40,020 nt of DNA, from NCBI RefSeq assembly GCF_001699815.1, contig NZ_MCGB01000081.1, positions 1 through 40,020 of the forward strand. Reading direction: 5' to 3'. A program made the position numbers and the translations under genes. Shown piece by piece: positions 20,956 through 30,444 of this stretch (within the stretch, counting starts at the first letter, position 1; the number at the start of each line of letters is the position of its first letter). The notes under the pieces were generated by a model that was given only the letters and a program-made list of their open reading frames with translations, was not told the origin of the DNA and did not search any database. Origin of the DNA: Ralstonia pickettii (lineage in GTDB: Bacteria; Pseudomonadota; Gammaproteobacteria; Burkholderiales; Burkholderiaceae).

Positions 20956-21301
20956 GTGCAATGCGTGAAATGAGCGGCGTCCTTCTGCACCAAGATGGCG
21001 CGCGGACAATGGGGTCATTATAGACCACGTGTCGCGCGGCTTTGTGCGGCGCACCAGTGGTGCACCGCGCAGGGCAGAGAAGCGAATCCCCCGGGGCTGC
21101 GATCAGCCGGTGCCGGCAATGTGCGCGCGGCATCGACCCTGTTTTTGCCAGCATCACGCCAAAAGCCGCGCCACGCCAGCGTTCATACTTTCGTCAGATT
21201 TTAGCCCGACTTAAATCCGTTGCAATCGGATTCGTCACGAATGCACCACGGCATAAAAAAACCGCGCCACCTCGGGGCGCGGTTTCTGTGGTGCGGTCTT
21301 G
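20956..21301 (-). other. Gap between ptsN and hpf
   Basis: 346 bases holding the hpf terminator (21259-21285) and the leader of ptsN. An AT-rich patch (CAGATTTTAGCCCGACTTAAATCC) at about 21195-21220 may include the ptsN promoter, read on the minus strand. No gene seen. Confidence 0.5.
21255..21285 (-). terminator. Terminator after hpf
   Basis: A perfect 10-bp stem (AAACCGCGCC/GGCGCGGTTT) with a 7-base loop; the minus strand ends in a run of T. It lies 17 bases past the hpf stop. Confidence 0.87.
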
Positions 21302-21655
21302 CTATTGCTGCATCTGCACGGCTTGAAAGGCCTGGTGCTTCATGCTGTCACGATCGTGCCCTTGCACGCGGTCCTTGTATTTGATCACTTGCCGGTCGAG
21401 CTTATCGACGAGTAGGTCGATGGCCGCATAAAGATCTTCATGGTGTGATTCGACGAAGACGTCCTTACCCTTGAGGTGCAGGTTGATTTCCGCGTACTGA
21501 CGCCGATCCTTCTCCTTGTGGTTATCGACCGATAGCAACACGCTGACGCCAATCACCTGATCGAAGTGCCTGATCACACGCTCCAGTTTCGTTTCCACGT
21601 ACTCACGCAAAGCAGGCGTGATGTCCAGATGGTGTCCACTGAGTTTGAAGTTCAT
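21302..21655 (-). CDS. hpf: Ribosome hibernation promoting factor
   Basis: Sigma-54 modulation protein / S30EA family; binds the 30S decoding site and promotes inactive 100S ribosomes in stationary phase. The 117 residues make it the short form, a little longer than E. coli HPF, with the usual beta-alpha-beta fold from [16 protein letters not shown] to the conserved [22 protein letters not shown] stretch. The ATG at 21655 has a perfect AAGGAG at 21663-21668 on the minus strand. It lies directly downstream of rpoN (50 bases), the classic order. Confidence 0.95.
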   Translation of the reverse strand: MNFKLSGHHLDITPALREYVETKLERVIRHFDQVIGVSVLLSVDNHKEKDRRQYAEINLHLKGKDVFVESHHEDLYAAIDLLVDKLDRQVIKYKDRVQGHDRDSMKHQAFQAVQMQQ

Positions 21656-21705
21656 AGCGGTTCTCCTTCTCAAGATGGGCCGCACCGGAACTGCCCGCGA
21701 TGCGG

Positions 21706-23217
21706 CTATAAAGACTTGCGCAAATTCACTGCAGGGATCTTGAGGGCTTCGCGGTATTTGGCCACCGTCCGACGGGCCACCACGAATCCTTGTTCGCCTA
21801 ACAGCTCGGCAATTCTGCTATCGGACAGAGGATTCTTCGGGTCTTCGGCTCCTACAAGTTGCTTGATGAGCGCGCGTATCGCAGTGGACGACGCGGCCCC
21901 GCCGGTTTCCGTCGATACATGGCTGCCGAAGAAGTACTTCAACTCGAACGTCCCCATCGGGGTCGCCATGTATTTGTTCGTTGTCACACGGGAGATCGTG
22001 GACTCGTGTAGACCCAGTGTATCGGCTATTTCCCGCAAAACCAAGGGGCGCATGGCGATTTCGCCGTGCGTGAAGAAGCTCTTTTGACGCTCGACAATCG
22101 CTTGCGAGACACGCAGGATCGTATCGAAGCGCTGCTGGATGTTCTTGATCAGCCAACGTGCTTCCTGCAGCTTCTGCTGCAGATTGGCAGCGCCCGATTC
22201 ACCGCGGCTGCTGCGCAGGATCTGCGCGTACATGTCGTTGATGCGCAGCCGCGGCATGACGTCGGGGTTCAGTTGCGCCATCCAGCCTGCGCTTGTCTTG
22301 CGCACAATCACGTCGGGCACCACGAAATCCGCTTCGGCGCGGCCGAATGCATGACCCGGAAACGGTGCCAGTGAACGAATCAGCTCATGCGCAGCTTTCA
22401 GTGTGGGTTCGTCGACGCACAATGCCTTCTTCAAGCGCGTGTAGTCGCGCGCGGCCAGCAGTTCGAGGTGCTGATTAACGATGATGAGCGCCAGCCCTTT
22501 CGCTGGCGAATCGAGCCGATGCAATTGCAACGACAGGCATTCGGCCGCTGAGCGCGCGCCAATGCCGGGCGGATCAAAGCTCTGCAGCATGCGCAGCGCG
22601 GCTTGCAGTTCGTCGAGTTCGACTTCGAGTTCGGGCGGCAGGTCTGCGAGGATTTCGTCGAGCGTGCCTGAGAGATAACCTTCGTCGTCGAGCGATTCGA
22701 TCAGGAAGATGACGAGGCCCTTGTCGCGCATCGAGAGCTTGAGCGGCGCGAGTTGTTCCATGAGGAATTCGCGCAGGCTTTGCTCGGCTTCGCGCAACTG
22801 CAGTGGCGCGCGATCGTCTTCGTCGGATTGCGGCTTGCGGGCGAAGTCGTCGAGGCTCCAGTCGGAGCGGTCGGAGCCGTAATCGCTGTCGAAATCGGCA
22901 CCGTTGTCGTGGCCGTTTTCGTAGCTGCTGTCCGAGCTGTCGCTGCTGTCGCCGCCGTTGGGTGCGGGCGGAGGCGATTCGGTGGGCAGGGGCGTCGCGC
23001 TGTTGCTTTGCAGCGCGTTCAAGGAGCCGTCCGCTCCAATGCGGGCGGAGGTGTCGAGCCACTCGTTTTCCCGCTCCAGCAGCGGGTTTTCGGTCAGGGC
23101 CTGTTCAACTTCCTGCTGCAGTTCGATGGTCGACAACTGCAGCAGTCGGATCGATTGCTGCAACTGCGGCGTGAGCGCGAGATGCTGAGAGAGACGGAGC
23201 TGGAGCGACTGTTTCAT
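21706..23217 (-). CDS. rpoN: RNA polymerase sigma-54 factor
   Basis: Alternative sigma factor that reads -24/-12 promoters with AAA+ activators. Of 503 residues, the Gln/Leu-rich activator region is at 1-50 and an acidic, Ser-rich linker follows at about 70-120. The core-binding domain and the helix-turn-helix ([15 protein letters not shown], about 393-407) come next. The RpoN box [10 protein letters not shown] is at 481-490. It sits between lptB and hpf, the usual proteobacterial location. There are 96 bases between the lptB stop and this start, so it may share the lpt transcript. Confidence 0.98.
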   Translation of the reverse strand: MKQSLQLRLSQHLALTPQLQQSIRLLQLSTIELQQEVEQALTENPLLERENEWLDTSARIGADGSLNALQSNSATPLPTESPPPAPNGGDSSDSSDSSYENGHDNGADFDSDYGSDRSDWSLDDFARKPQSDEDDRAPLQLREAEQSLREFLMEQLAPLKLSMRDKGLVIFLIESLDDEGYLSGTLDEILADLPPELEVELDELQAALRMLQSFDPPGIGARSAAECLSLQLHRLDSPAKGLALIIVNQHLELLAARDYTRLKKALCVDEPTLKAAHELIRSLAPFPGHAFGRAEADFVVPDVIVRKTSAGWMAQLNPDVMPRLRINDMYAQILRSSRGESGAANLQQKLQEARWLIKNIQQRFDTILRVSQAIVERQKSFFTHGEIAMRPLVLREIADTLGLHESTISRVTTNKYMATPMGTFELKYFFGSHVSTETGGAASSTAIRALIKQLVGAEDPKNPLSDSRIAELLGEQGFVVARRTVAKYREALKIPAVNLRKSL

Positions 23218-23313
23218 GCGGGCTATTCTATGCCCAACACTTCGTCGATGGAACGGATTTTGCTTTAAGGTGCGCCTTTGCCACGTCCTTAAGGCGTAAG
23301 CGTGCAGCGCGGC

Positions 23314-24102
23314 TTACATCCGGAAGTTATCGCCCAGATAGACCTTGCGTACATCCTCGTTTTCGATGATCTGCTCCGGCATGCCTGCAGCCAGCACGGT
23401 GCCTTCGCTGATGATGTAGGCGTGATCGCAGATGCCCAGCGTTTCGCGCACGTTGTGATCGGTGATCAGCACGCCGATATTGCGGTCTTTCAGGAAGCTG
23501 ACGATGCGTTGAATCTCGCCCACCGCGATCGGATCGACGCCGGCAAACGGTTCATCGAGCAGGATGAAGCGCGGCGATGAGGCCAGCGCGCGGGCAATCT
23601 CCACGCGGCGGCGTTCACCACCCGATAGGGACAGCGCAGGGTTGTCGCGCAGGTGAGCGATCTGCAAGTCGTCGAGCAGGCCGTCGAGGCGGCGATTGAC
23701 TTCGTCTTGCGAGAGCTTCTTGCCGTTCTGCTCTTGCAATTCGAGCACGGCGCGGATGTTTTCCTGCACATTGAGCTTGCGGAACACCGAGGCCTCCTGC
23801 GGCAAATACGACAGGCCCATGCGCGCACGCTGGTGGATCGGCAGGCGGCTGATGTGCTCGCCGTCGAGCACGATGTCGCCGGCGTCCAGCGCCACCAGGC
23901 CGACGATCATGTAGAACGAGGTCGTCTTGCCCGCGCCGTTGGGGCCGAGCAGGCCGACCACCTCGCCGCTTTTCACGTCAAGCGACACGTCCTTGACCAC
24001 CGTGCGCGTACCGTAGCGCTTCTTCAGATGGCGGACGACCAGCGTGCTGGAAGTCGTGGCCTGCGGCGCTGCAGTCTTGGGGGCGAGGGTGGTGGCGGAC
24101 AT
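23314..24102 (-). CDS. lptB: LPS export ABC transporter ATP-binding protein LptB
   Basis: Cytoplasmic ATPase of the LptB2FGC complex that extracts LPS from the inner membrane. The 262 residues include Walker A GPNGAGKT at 53-60, the Q-loop region LPQEASVF at about 100-107, the signature LSGGE at 159-163, Walker B FILLDEP at 179-185 and the H-loop ITDHNVRET. About 20 extra Ala/Thr residues precede the family start. It is the last gene of the kdsD-kdsC-lptC-lptA-lptB run, with lptA 30 bases upstream. Confidence 0.97.
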   Translation of the reverse strand: MSATTLAPKTAAPQATTSSTLVVRHLKKRYGTRTVVKDVSLDVKSGEVVGLLGPNGAGKTTSFYMIVGLVALDAGDIVLDGEHISRLPIHQRARMGLSYLPQEASVFRKLNVQENIRAVLELQEQNGKKLSQDEVNRRLDGLLDDLQIAHLRDNPALSLSGGERRRVEIARALASSPRFILLDEPFAGVDPIAVGEIQRIVSFLKDRNIGVLITDHNVRETLGICDHAYIISEGTVLAAGMPEQIIENEDVRKVYLGDNFRM

Positions 24103-24132
24103 AAGCGAAGCTGAAAAGGCAGGCGGTACGGA

Positions 24133-24720
24133 TCAGGGCTTGGCAGCCGGGGCAGATGCTGGCGCGGCAGGCGCGCTCGTGCGCGGTGCCAGAACGGCGC
24201 GCACGCGGCCCGACGGGTTGGCTGCAGTGGCGTTCTCTGCGCCGCCCGAGGCCGTGTAGAACTCTTTCTGGCCGTCGTACGTGATTACTGCGCCGCGGAT
24301 CTCGTCGAGCTGCGTCGCGCCTTGGAGGCGTTCCATGCGTGCGCGGGTGATCAGCTTGGAAATCTCTTGCTTGCCGTCGTATTCGATGCGCTCGCCCCAA
24401 CCCTGGATGTATTCGTCGACGTTGTCGCGCTTCTGGCGAATGAAGGCGAGGTTGCCGGGCTTGGACGTGGCGACGGCGTAGTTGTAGCCCTCGGGGTCGG
24501 TACGCAGATCGGCCTGGTCGGAGCGCAGCACCATGGTGCCCTTGGTCAGCACCACGTTGCCGGTCAAGTGATAGACCTGCTTCAGATCGTCGTAGCTGGC
24601 GTTGTCGGCTTCGAGCACGAGCGGCTTGTCTCGGTCGGCGCGCTCGGCATGCGCGGGCAGGGCCGGGAGCAGCAGCGCAGCGACGATGGCGAGGCCGGCA
24701 GCACGGAGGGAAAGAGTCAT
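24133..24720 (-). CDS. lptA: LPS transport periplasmic protein LptA
   Basis: Forms the periplasmic bridge that carries LPS from LptC to LptD. The 195-residue product has a signal peptide (LLLPALPAHA-E), then the OstA-like beta-jellyroll with the typical QVYHLTGNVVLTKGTMVLRS segment. The C-terminus is an Ala/Pro-rich tail. The ATG at 24720 was chosen; a GTG at 24729 in the same frame is an alternative and neither has a strong ribosome-binding site. It lies 59 bases after lptC. Confidence 0.95.
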   Translation of the reverse strand: MTLSLRAAGLAIVAALLLPALPAHAERADRDKPLVLEADNASYDDLKQVYHLTGNVVLTKGTMVLRSDQADLRTDPEGYNYAVATSKPGNLAFIRQKRDNVDEYIQGWGERIEYDGKQEISKLITRARMERLQGATQLDEIRGAVITYDGQKEFYTASGGAENATAANPSGRVRAVLAPRTSAPAAPASAPAAKP

Positions 24721-24779
24721 GGGGATCACGTCGGAGAAGGGCGCGGTCGGTGGGCGTAGTCAGGTGTCGGGGGCAGAGT

Positions 24780-25412
24780 TTACTGCTTCGGCGCCCCCAG
24801 CCCTTCAATTCGGCCCCGCACATTGCCCAGCAATTGTACTTGGCGCGTCACGTTGTTGAAGGTGAGGCCGTTGGCGTTCATGATCGACGGCCCGCGATGC
24901 AGCTCGACCGGCTTGTCGGTGCGCACGATGTCGTCGTTGAGCAGCACCTGGAAGTAGGTCGAATCGGCCGTCATCAGCGGGTCCTGACGGGCGTCGGAGC
25001 CCTGCGCGCGGATGACCTTGGCGTTGTTGTACAGATCGACGACGGTGCCGTCGCCGTTCATCTTGCCGAGGTCTGCACGGGCGGTGACCTGCGGGCGATC
25101 GGGCGCATAAACGCGCAGTGCGGGATACGTGACGTCGTAGGTCAGGTCGTCCTCATAGTGATTCATGTGGACGCCGGTGAAGCGGTATTTGGTCGTGCCG
25201 GTCTCGTCCAGTGCGGTGGCCGAGATGCCGTCCATGGTGTAGTCGGCGGTGTGGCGCTTGGGCTGCGTGGCGGCTTCGTCGGTCTGCGGCGTGTTGACCT
25301 GCACGAGCAGGAACGTGACGCCGCAGACGATTGCCATCAGCAGGATCGGCAGCCCGCGCAGCATGATCTGCAGCACGGAGGAGACGAGGCGTTGGGAGCG
25401 TTCGCTGGCCAT
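24780..25412 (-). CDS. lptC: LPS export system protein LptC
   Basis: Inner-membrane anchored protein that receives LPS from LptB2FG and passes it to LptA. The 210 residues show one N-terminal transmembrane helix (LPILLMAIVCGVTFLLV, about 21-37) followed by the periplasmic OstA-type fold (YTMDGISATALDETG to the C-terminus). The start is four bases past the kdsC stop, so it is in the same operon and probably translationally coupled. Confidence 0.95.
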   Translation of the reverse strand: MASERSQRLVSSVLQIMLRGLPILLMAIVCGVTFLLVQVNTPQTDEAATQPKRHTADYTMDGISATALDETGTTKYRFTGVHMNHYEDDLTYDVTYPALRVYAPDRPQVTARADLGKMNGDGTVVDLYNNAKVIRAQGSDARQDPLMTADSTYFQVLLNDDIVRTDKPVELHRGPSIMNANGLTFNNVTRQVQLLGNVRGRIEGLGAPKQ

Positions 25413-25416
25413 GGAG

Positions 25417-26013
25417 TCAGAAAGGTTGCGGGGCCTGCAGCAGTTGCGCGAGCAGGGCGTCGTAGGCGCCTTGGGCCTTGAGGATCAGGTCGGCCACTTC
25501 GCGCACCGCGCCGCGCCCGCCCGTGGCCTGGGCGACGTAGTGGGCACGGCTGCGCAGTTCGGCATGGGCCTGGGCAGGGCAGGCGGTAAAGCCCGCCATC
25601 GTCATCACCGGCAGGTCGGGCCAGTCGTCGCCCATGTAGCCGGCGTCGGCGGCTTGCAGTTGCGTTGCCGCCAGCAGGTGGGCAAACGCCTCGCGCTTGT
25701 CGGCTACGCCTTGGTACAGATGTTCGATGCCGAGTTCCCCGGCGCGCCAGGCCACGATTTCGGATTGCCGTCCGGTAATGATGGCCGGCGTGACGCCGGC
25801 CTGTGCCAGCAGTTTGATGCCGTGGCCGTCGAGGGTGTCGAAAGCCTTGCTGATCTCACCCTCCGGTCCAACGAGCAAGCGGCCGTCGGTCAGCACGCCA
25901 TCCACATCGAACACCATCAGGCGCACGCGCGCGGCGCGTTCCATTGCTTGCGGAAAGCGCGCGTCGATGTTGCTGTGGACGCTGTCGGTGGGAAATGGGG
26001 CCAGGGTGATCAT
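25417..26013 (-). CDS. kdsC: 3-deoxy-D-manno-octulosonate 8-phosphate phosphatase
   Basis: HAD-family phosphatase that makes free Kdo for the LPS inner core. The 198 residues contain motif I FDVDGVLTDG with D36 and D38. A later HAD loop is at MGDDWPDLPVM, and TGRQSEIV corresponds to motif II. It is capless, as KdsC proteins are. The ATG at 26013 gives about 24 residues before the domain; an internal ATG (MERAARV) could also serve. It lies 16 bases after kdsD. Confidence 0.96.
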   Translation of the reverse strand: MITLAPFPTDSVHSNIDARFPQAMERAARVRLMVFDVDGVLTDGRLLVGPEGEISKAFDTLDGHGIKLLAQAGVTPAIITGRQSEIVAWRAGELGIEHLYQGVADKREAFAHLLAATQLQAADAGYMGDDWPDLPVMTMAGFTACPAQAHAELRSRAHYVAQATGGRGAVREVADLILKAQGAYDALLAQLLQAPQPF

Positions 26014-26029
26014 CAGCGGCGTGGGCTGG

Positions 26030-27013
26030 TCAGATGACCTTGGCCCGCGTCAGGTCGTGGATGTGCAGCGCGCCCACCAGCAGGCCGGCGGCATCGACCA
26101 CCAGCAACTGGTTGATGCGGTGCGTTTCCATGACTTCGACGGCTTCAACGGCGAGCTGGTCGGGGCCGATCGAGCGCGGGTTGCGATGCATGACCTCGTT
26201 GATTGGCACGGTGCGCCAGTCGCGCGGGGTCTCGAGCAGGCGGCGCAGGTCGCCGTCGGTGAACACGCCCACGGCGTGGCCTTGGGCATCGACCACGGCG
26301 GTCATCGCCATGCCCTTGCGGGTGATTTCCATCAGCGCCTGCGACAGCGGCGTGTCTTGGTCCACGCGGGGGATGGCGTCGCCGGCGCGCATGACGTCGC
26401 GCACGTGCGTCAGCAGCTTGCGGCCGAGCGATCCGCCCGGATGCGAGCGTGCGAAGTCTTCTGCACCGAAGCCGCGTGCGTCGAGCACGGCCACGGCTAG
26501 CGCATCGCCCAGCGCGATCTGCGCGGTAGTGCTGGCGGTGGGGGCAAGGTTCAGCGGACAGGCTTCGACGTCGACGTGCGAGTTGAGCACCACGTCGGCA
26601 TGCTTGCCGAGCGAGGACCCCGGGTTGCCCGTGACGGCGATCAGCTTGGCGCCCATCCGCTTGACCAGCGGCAGGATGACGTTCAGCTCCGACACTTCGC
26701 CGGAATTGGAAAAGCCGATGAAAACGTCGTCGCGGGTGACCATGCCGAGATCGCCATGGCTCGCTTCGGCCGGGTGCACGAAGAAGGCCGGCGTGCCGGT
26801 CGAGGCCAGTGTGGCGGCAATCTTGCGCGCCACGTGGCCCGATTTGCCCATGCCTGACACGACGACGCGGCCGGTGCAGCCGAGCACCATTTCGACCGCG
26901 CGCGCAAAGTCGGCGGACACCTGGGTCTTGAGACCGAGTACGGCTCGCGCTTCGATGTCGAAGGTTTGCTGCGCCAGCGCAAGCGCTCGGTCTGGATTGA
27001 AATTCGCTATCAT
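26030..27013 (-). CDS. kdsD: Arabinose-5-phosphate isomerase
   Basis: Converts ribulose 5-phosphate to arabinose 5-phosphate, the first committed precursor of Kdo. The 327 residues comprise an N-terminal SIS sugar-isomerase domain (about 35-180, with GMGKSGHVARKIAATLAS) and two CBS domains (about 205-327). The ATG at 27013 was chosen over a TTG at 27031. It is the first gene of the kds-lpt run and is divergent from the CPA2 antiporter; a TATACT lies about 12 bases before the ATG on the minus strand as a possible -10. Confidence 0.96.
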   Translation of the reverse strand: MIANFNPDRALALAQQTFDIEARAVLGLKTQVSADFARAVEMVLGCTGRVVVSGMGKSGHVARKIAATLASTGTPAFFVHPAEASHGDLGMVTRDDVFIGFSNSGEVSELNVILPLVKRMGAKLIAVTGNPGSSLGKHADVVLNSHVDVEACPLNLAPTASTTAQIALGDALAVAVLDARGFGAEDFARSHPGGSLGRKLLTHVRDVMRAGDAIPRVDQDTPLSQALMEITRKGMAMTAVVDAQGHAVGVFTDGDLRRLLETPRDWRTVPINEVMHRNPRSIGPDQLAVEAVEVMETHRINQLLVVDAAGLLVGALHIHDLTRAKVI

Positions 27014-27323
27014 GGCGGCGAAGTATAACAACGATTGACACAGTCCTCGGCCGCTGGCGGCGCGTTGGGACTTGACTTGCGGGGAGTGGGCGGAGCGTGC
27101 GGGCGCTCCGTTTTGCTGCGCCGCAGCATTCGGCTTCCAAATCTCTTTCTTCCCGTCGCCACGCCGTCATTTTTTGCTCTGCGGCGTCTCGCGTATCGCG
27201 CTCTTCGTTTATACCTTGGCATCGGTCTTGCAGCGCCTGCGTGCTCGTTTGCGCACGCACCGTCTTGATGCGTAGTTGCCGGCCCTCCTGTCCAACCCCT
27301 TTCGATTGGTTTTTTCGCGTCGC
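27014..27323. other. Divergent gap between kdsD and the CPA2 antiporter
   Basis: 310 bases with no convincing gene. It must carry promoters for both directions. It also holds a 7-bp hairpin CGGAGCG/CGCTCCG at 27091-27110 followed by TTTT on the plus strand, which looks like a weak terminator or attenuator. TTGACA occurs at 27034-27039 but no -10 follows at the right distance. Confidence 0.5.
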
Positions 27324-29303
27324 ATGCATTCGCCGCTGGAACTCACCCTCGTGTTGCTGGCCGCCGCCGTGATCGGCGTGGTGCTGTTCCGCATGCTGCA
27401 ATTGCCGCCGATGCTGGCCTACCTGGTGGTGGGCGTGCTGATCGGGCCGAAGGCGACGGGGCTGGAGTCCGATTCGGCCCAGACGCGCTATCTGGCCGAG
27501 TTCGGGGTGGTGTTCCTGATGTTCTCGATCGGGCTGGAGTTCAACCTCTCCAAGCTGCGTTCGATGCGGCGGCTGGTGCTAGGGCTCGGGGCGTCGCAGG
27601 TGGGGCTGACCATCCTGCTCACGATTCCAGTTTCGATGGTGCTGTCCCACTGGTACCCGCTGTCGTGGCAAGCAGGACTGGCGCTGGGTGGCGCGTTGGC
27701 CATGTCGTCCACGGCCATCGTCTCAAAAATGCTGGCCGAGCGTCTGCAGCTGGAGACCGAGCACGGCCGCAACATCATCAGCGTGTTGCTGTTCCAGGAT
27801 CTGGCGGTCGTGCTGCTGCTGATCGTGGTGCCGTCATTGGGCAAGAACCCGACCGACCTCGTGCTCGCGCTGTCCATTGCCGCGCTCAAGATCACCGTTG
27901 CGCTGGTGCTGATCCTGTTTCTGGGGCAGAAGCTGCTGTCGCGCTGGTTCCATCTGGTGGCGGCGCGGCGCTCGCAGGAGCTGTTCATGCTGAACCTGCT
28001 GCTGGTTACGCTGGGCATGGCGGCGCTGACGGAGCGGCTGGGCTTGTCGATGGCGCTGGGCGCCTTCTTGGCCGGCATGCTGGTGTCGGAAACGCCTTAC
28101 AAGCTGCAGGTGGAAGAAGACATCAAGCCGTTTCGCGACGTGCTGCTGGGCCTGTTCTTCGTGACGGTCGGCATGCTGCTGGACCCGCGCGTGGTCTTCG
28201 AGCACTGGGCGCTCGTGCTGGGGCTGGTGATGGCGCCGGTGCTGTTCAAGTTTGTGCTGATTGCGCTGCTGGCGCGGGTCTTCGGTTCCGGTGGCGGCGC
28301 GGCGATCCGTACGGCGCTGGGCCTGGCGCAGGCCGGTGAGTTCGGCTTTGTGCTGCTCAACCAGATTGACGGCATGCGGCTGATCGACCCGCTGCTCGGC
28401 CAGGCAATCCTGGCGGCCATGCTGCTGTCGATGCTGCTGGCGCCGTTCCTGATCCAGTACAGCGATGTGATCGCCATGCGCCTGTCGCGCACGGACTGGC
28501 TGATGCAATCGCTGGCAATGACCAAGATCGCCGCGCAGAGCATTGCCACCGAGCGCCACGTCATCATCTGCGGCTACGGGCGCAGTGGCCAAAACCTGGC
28601 GCACATGGTGGAGCAGGAAGGCATCGGCTATGTCGCGCTGGATCTGGACCCCGACCGCGTGCGCGACGCCGCGGCCGCCGGCGAGCATGTCGTCTATGGC
28701 GACGCGGCGCGGCGCGAGTCGCTGGTGGCGGCCGGCATCCATCGCGCAGCGGCGGTCGCCATTACCTATGCCGACACGGCGTCAGCGCTGAAGGTGCTAC
28801 ACCACGTGCAGGCGCTGGAGCCGACCCTGCCCGTGATCGTGCGCACCATCGACGATGCCGACCTCGATCGCCTGCAGCAAGCCGGCGCCACCGAGGTCGT
28901 TCCCGAGATCATCGAAGGGAGCCTGATGCTGGCCTCACACGCGCTGGTGCTGCTGGGCGTGCCCTTGCGCCGTGTGGTGCGCCGTGCGCAAGAGATGCGC
29001 GACGCACGCTACAGCCTGCTGCGCGGCTACTTCCACGGTCAGGACGACGAGGAAGACATGCTCGAGCGCGACGCCGTGCGCCTGCATTCGGTGCCGCTGG
29101 CCAAGGGTTCGCCCGCCATTGGCCGCAAGCTGGGCACGATGGGGCTGGAGACGTTCAAGACGTCGGTCACGGCGATCCGGCGCCAGGGCATTCGCGCGCT
29201 CGATCCCGATCCGGACACCGTGCTGGAGCTGGGCGATATCGTTGTGCTGCGCGGCACGCCCGAGGGGCTGCAGATGGCGGAGGAGCGGCTCTCGCCGCGT
29301 TGA
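27324..29303 (+). CDS. CPA2-family cation:proton antiporter with RCK domain (Kef type)
   Basis: A 659-residue inner-membrane protein. The first 380 residues hold about 12 hydrophobic segments of the Na/H exchanger (CPA2) fold. A TrkA-N/RCK domain starts at about 412 with HVIICGYGRSGQNLA and an acidic pair at the end of its second strand (ALDLDPDRV). A TrkA-C domain is at about 570-655 (LHSVPLAKGSPAIGRK to GDIVVLRGTPEG). The layout fits KefB/KefC/YbaL-type potassium efflux systems. I saw no specific evidence for glutathione gating. The ATG at 27324 was chosen over an upstream TTG. It ends nine bases from the convergent RHH gene. Confidence 0.93.
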   Translation: MHSPLELTLVLLAAAVIGVVLFRMLQLPPMLAYLVVGVLIGPKATGLESDSAQTRYLAEFGVVFLMFSIGLEFNLSKLRSMRRLVLGLGASQVGLTILLTIPVSMVLSHWYPLSWQAGLALGGALAMSSTAIVSKMLAERLQLETEHGRNIISVLLFQDLAVVLLLIVVPSLGKNPTDLVLALSIAALKITVALVLILFLGQKLLSRWFHLVAARRSQELFMLNLLLVTLGMAALTERLGLSMALGAFLAGMLVSETPYKLQVEEDIKPFRDVLLGLFFVTVGMLLDPRVVFEHWALVLGLVMAPVLFKFVLIALLARVFGSGGGAAIRTALGLAQAGEFGFVLLNQIDGMRLIDPLLGQAILAAMLLSMLLAPFLIQYSDVIAMRLSRTDWLMQSLAMTKIAAQSIATERHVIICGYGRSGQNLAHMVEQEGIGYVALDLDPDRVRDAAAAGEHVVYGDAARRESLVAAGIHRAAAVAITYADTASALKVLHHVQALEPTLPVIVRTIDDADLDRLQQAGATEVVPEIIEGSLMLASHALVLLGVPLRRVVRRAQEMRDARYSLLRGYFHGQDDEEDMLERDAVRLHSVPLAKGSPAIGRKLGTMGLETFKTSVTAIRRQGIRALDPDPDTVLELGDIVVLRGTPEGLQMAEERLSPR

Positions 29304-29312
29304 TGCCGCCGC

Positions 29313-29717
29313 TTACTTCACGAGCGATTCGAGCAGTGGCCCGCGTGAGCGGCGCGGCGGCGGGGCATCCGCCATGTTGGGCGGCAGGCCGTCGAGCACT
29401 GCTGCGGCATCGAGCGAGCTGATCGACACTCGCGTATCGGCGGGAATGCGCCCGTCCTGCTTCAACATGAGATAGCGCAGACAGCAGACGCGCAGGAACG
29501 ATGCAAAGTTCGCCACCTCGCCGCGACGCTCAAACAACTCGTCATAGAGCTTGCTGATGAGCTGGTTGACCGTCAGGCCGTCGCGCTGGCCGATCTCCTC
29601 GAGCACCTCCCAGAACAGGCACTCCAGCCGCACGCTGGTCGCTACGCCGTGCAGGCGTAGCGAGCGCGCGAGGCTGTCATACGAATGGGGATTGGCGCGG
29701 ATGAAGATTTCGCACAT
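29313..29717 (-). CDS. Ribbon-helix-helix domain protein (RHH_4 type)
   Basis: A 134-residue protein. Residues about 24-90 read VATSVRLECLFWEVLEEIG and on through LTVNQLISKLYDELFERRGEVANFASFLRVCCL, which fits the RHH_4 family of putative DNA-binding proteins. The tail is Pro/Arg-rich. The start was set at ATG 29717, where the domain context begins; the frame is open well upstream but only overlaps the next gene. It lies 40 bases downstream of the DJ-1/PfpI gene on the same strand, so the two may be co-transcribed. Targets are unknown. Confidence 0.8.
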   Translation of the reverse strand: MCEIFIRANPHSYDSLARSLRLHGVATSVRLECLFWEVLEEIGQRDGLTVNQLISKLYDELFERRGEVANFASFLRVCCLRYLMLKQDGRIPADTRVSISSLDAAAVLDGLPPNMADAPPPRRSRGPLLESLVK

Positions 29718-29757
29718 GGCCGGGGCTCCTGGAGTGCCCGGCGTGCGGGCAGCCGGA

Positions 29758-30336
29758 TCAGTGTAGAACCCGCGTGCCCAGGACTTCAAGAAACTGCGCC
29801 AACCAGGCCGGATGTGCCGGCCAGGCGGGTGCCGTGACGAGCTTGCCGTCGGTGTGCGCCTGGTCAACGGGGATGTCCTTGAACGTGCCGCCCGCTGCCG
29901 TGACTTCCGGGCCACATGCCGGATAGGCCGAACACGCCTTGCCCTCCAGCACACCCGCGGCCGACAGCAACTGGGCACCGTGGCAGATCGCTGCGACGGG
30001 TTTGTCCGCCTGGAAGAAGTGACGTACGACCTCAAGCACGCGGGCGTTCAGGCGCAGGTATTCGGGCGCGCGGCCGCCGGGCACGACCAGCGCGTCGTAC
30101 GCTGCCGGGTCAACATCTGCAAAGGTGGCGTTGACGGTGAAGCGATGACCGGGTTTTTCGGAATACGTCTGTGCGCCTTCGAAATCGTGGACGGCGGTCG
30201 CCACGGAATCGCCAGCGCGCTTGTCCGGACAGACGGCGTGCACGGTGTGACCGACCATCTGCAGCGCCTGGAAGGGAACCATGACCTCGTAGTCCTCTAC
30301 GTAGTCGCCGACCAGCATCAGAATTTTCTTTGCCAT
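29758..30336 (-). CDS. DJ-1/PfpI family protein
   Basis: A 192-residue protein of the DJ-1/PfpI/Hsp31-like superfamily. The nucleophile elbow is [10 protein letters not shown] with C118, preceded by [11 protein letters not shown] at about 84-94. The acidic residue that activates the cysteine lies in the DYVEDYE stretch (E14 or a neighbour). Family members are described as glyoxalases, deglycases, chaperones or peptidases; the exact role here cannot be read from sequence. The ATG at 30336 was chosen ([15 protein letters not shown]). It is divergent from apt across 108 bases and upstream of the RHH gene. Confidence 0.93.
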   Translation of the reverse strand: MAKKILMLVGDYVEDYEVMVPFQALQMVGHTVHAVCPDKRAGDSVATAVHDFEGAQTYSEKPGHRFTVNATFADVDPAAYDALVVPGGRAPEYLRLNARVLEVVRHFFQADKPVAAICHGAQLLSAAGVLEGKACSAYPACGPEVTAAGGTFKDIPVDQAHTDGKLVTAPAWPAHPAWLAQFLEVLGTRVLH

Positions 30337-30444
30337 CGCCGTGTCTCCTGTATGGTTGCGGTTTGCCCATTGTGGTTCGGCGCCATTCGGCCCGGGTGGT
30401 AGCCCATTACCGCAGACCACATTTCCTGCTTTCCTGTTTTTGCC

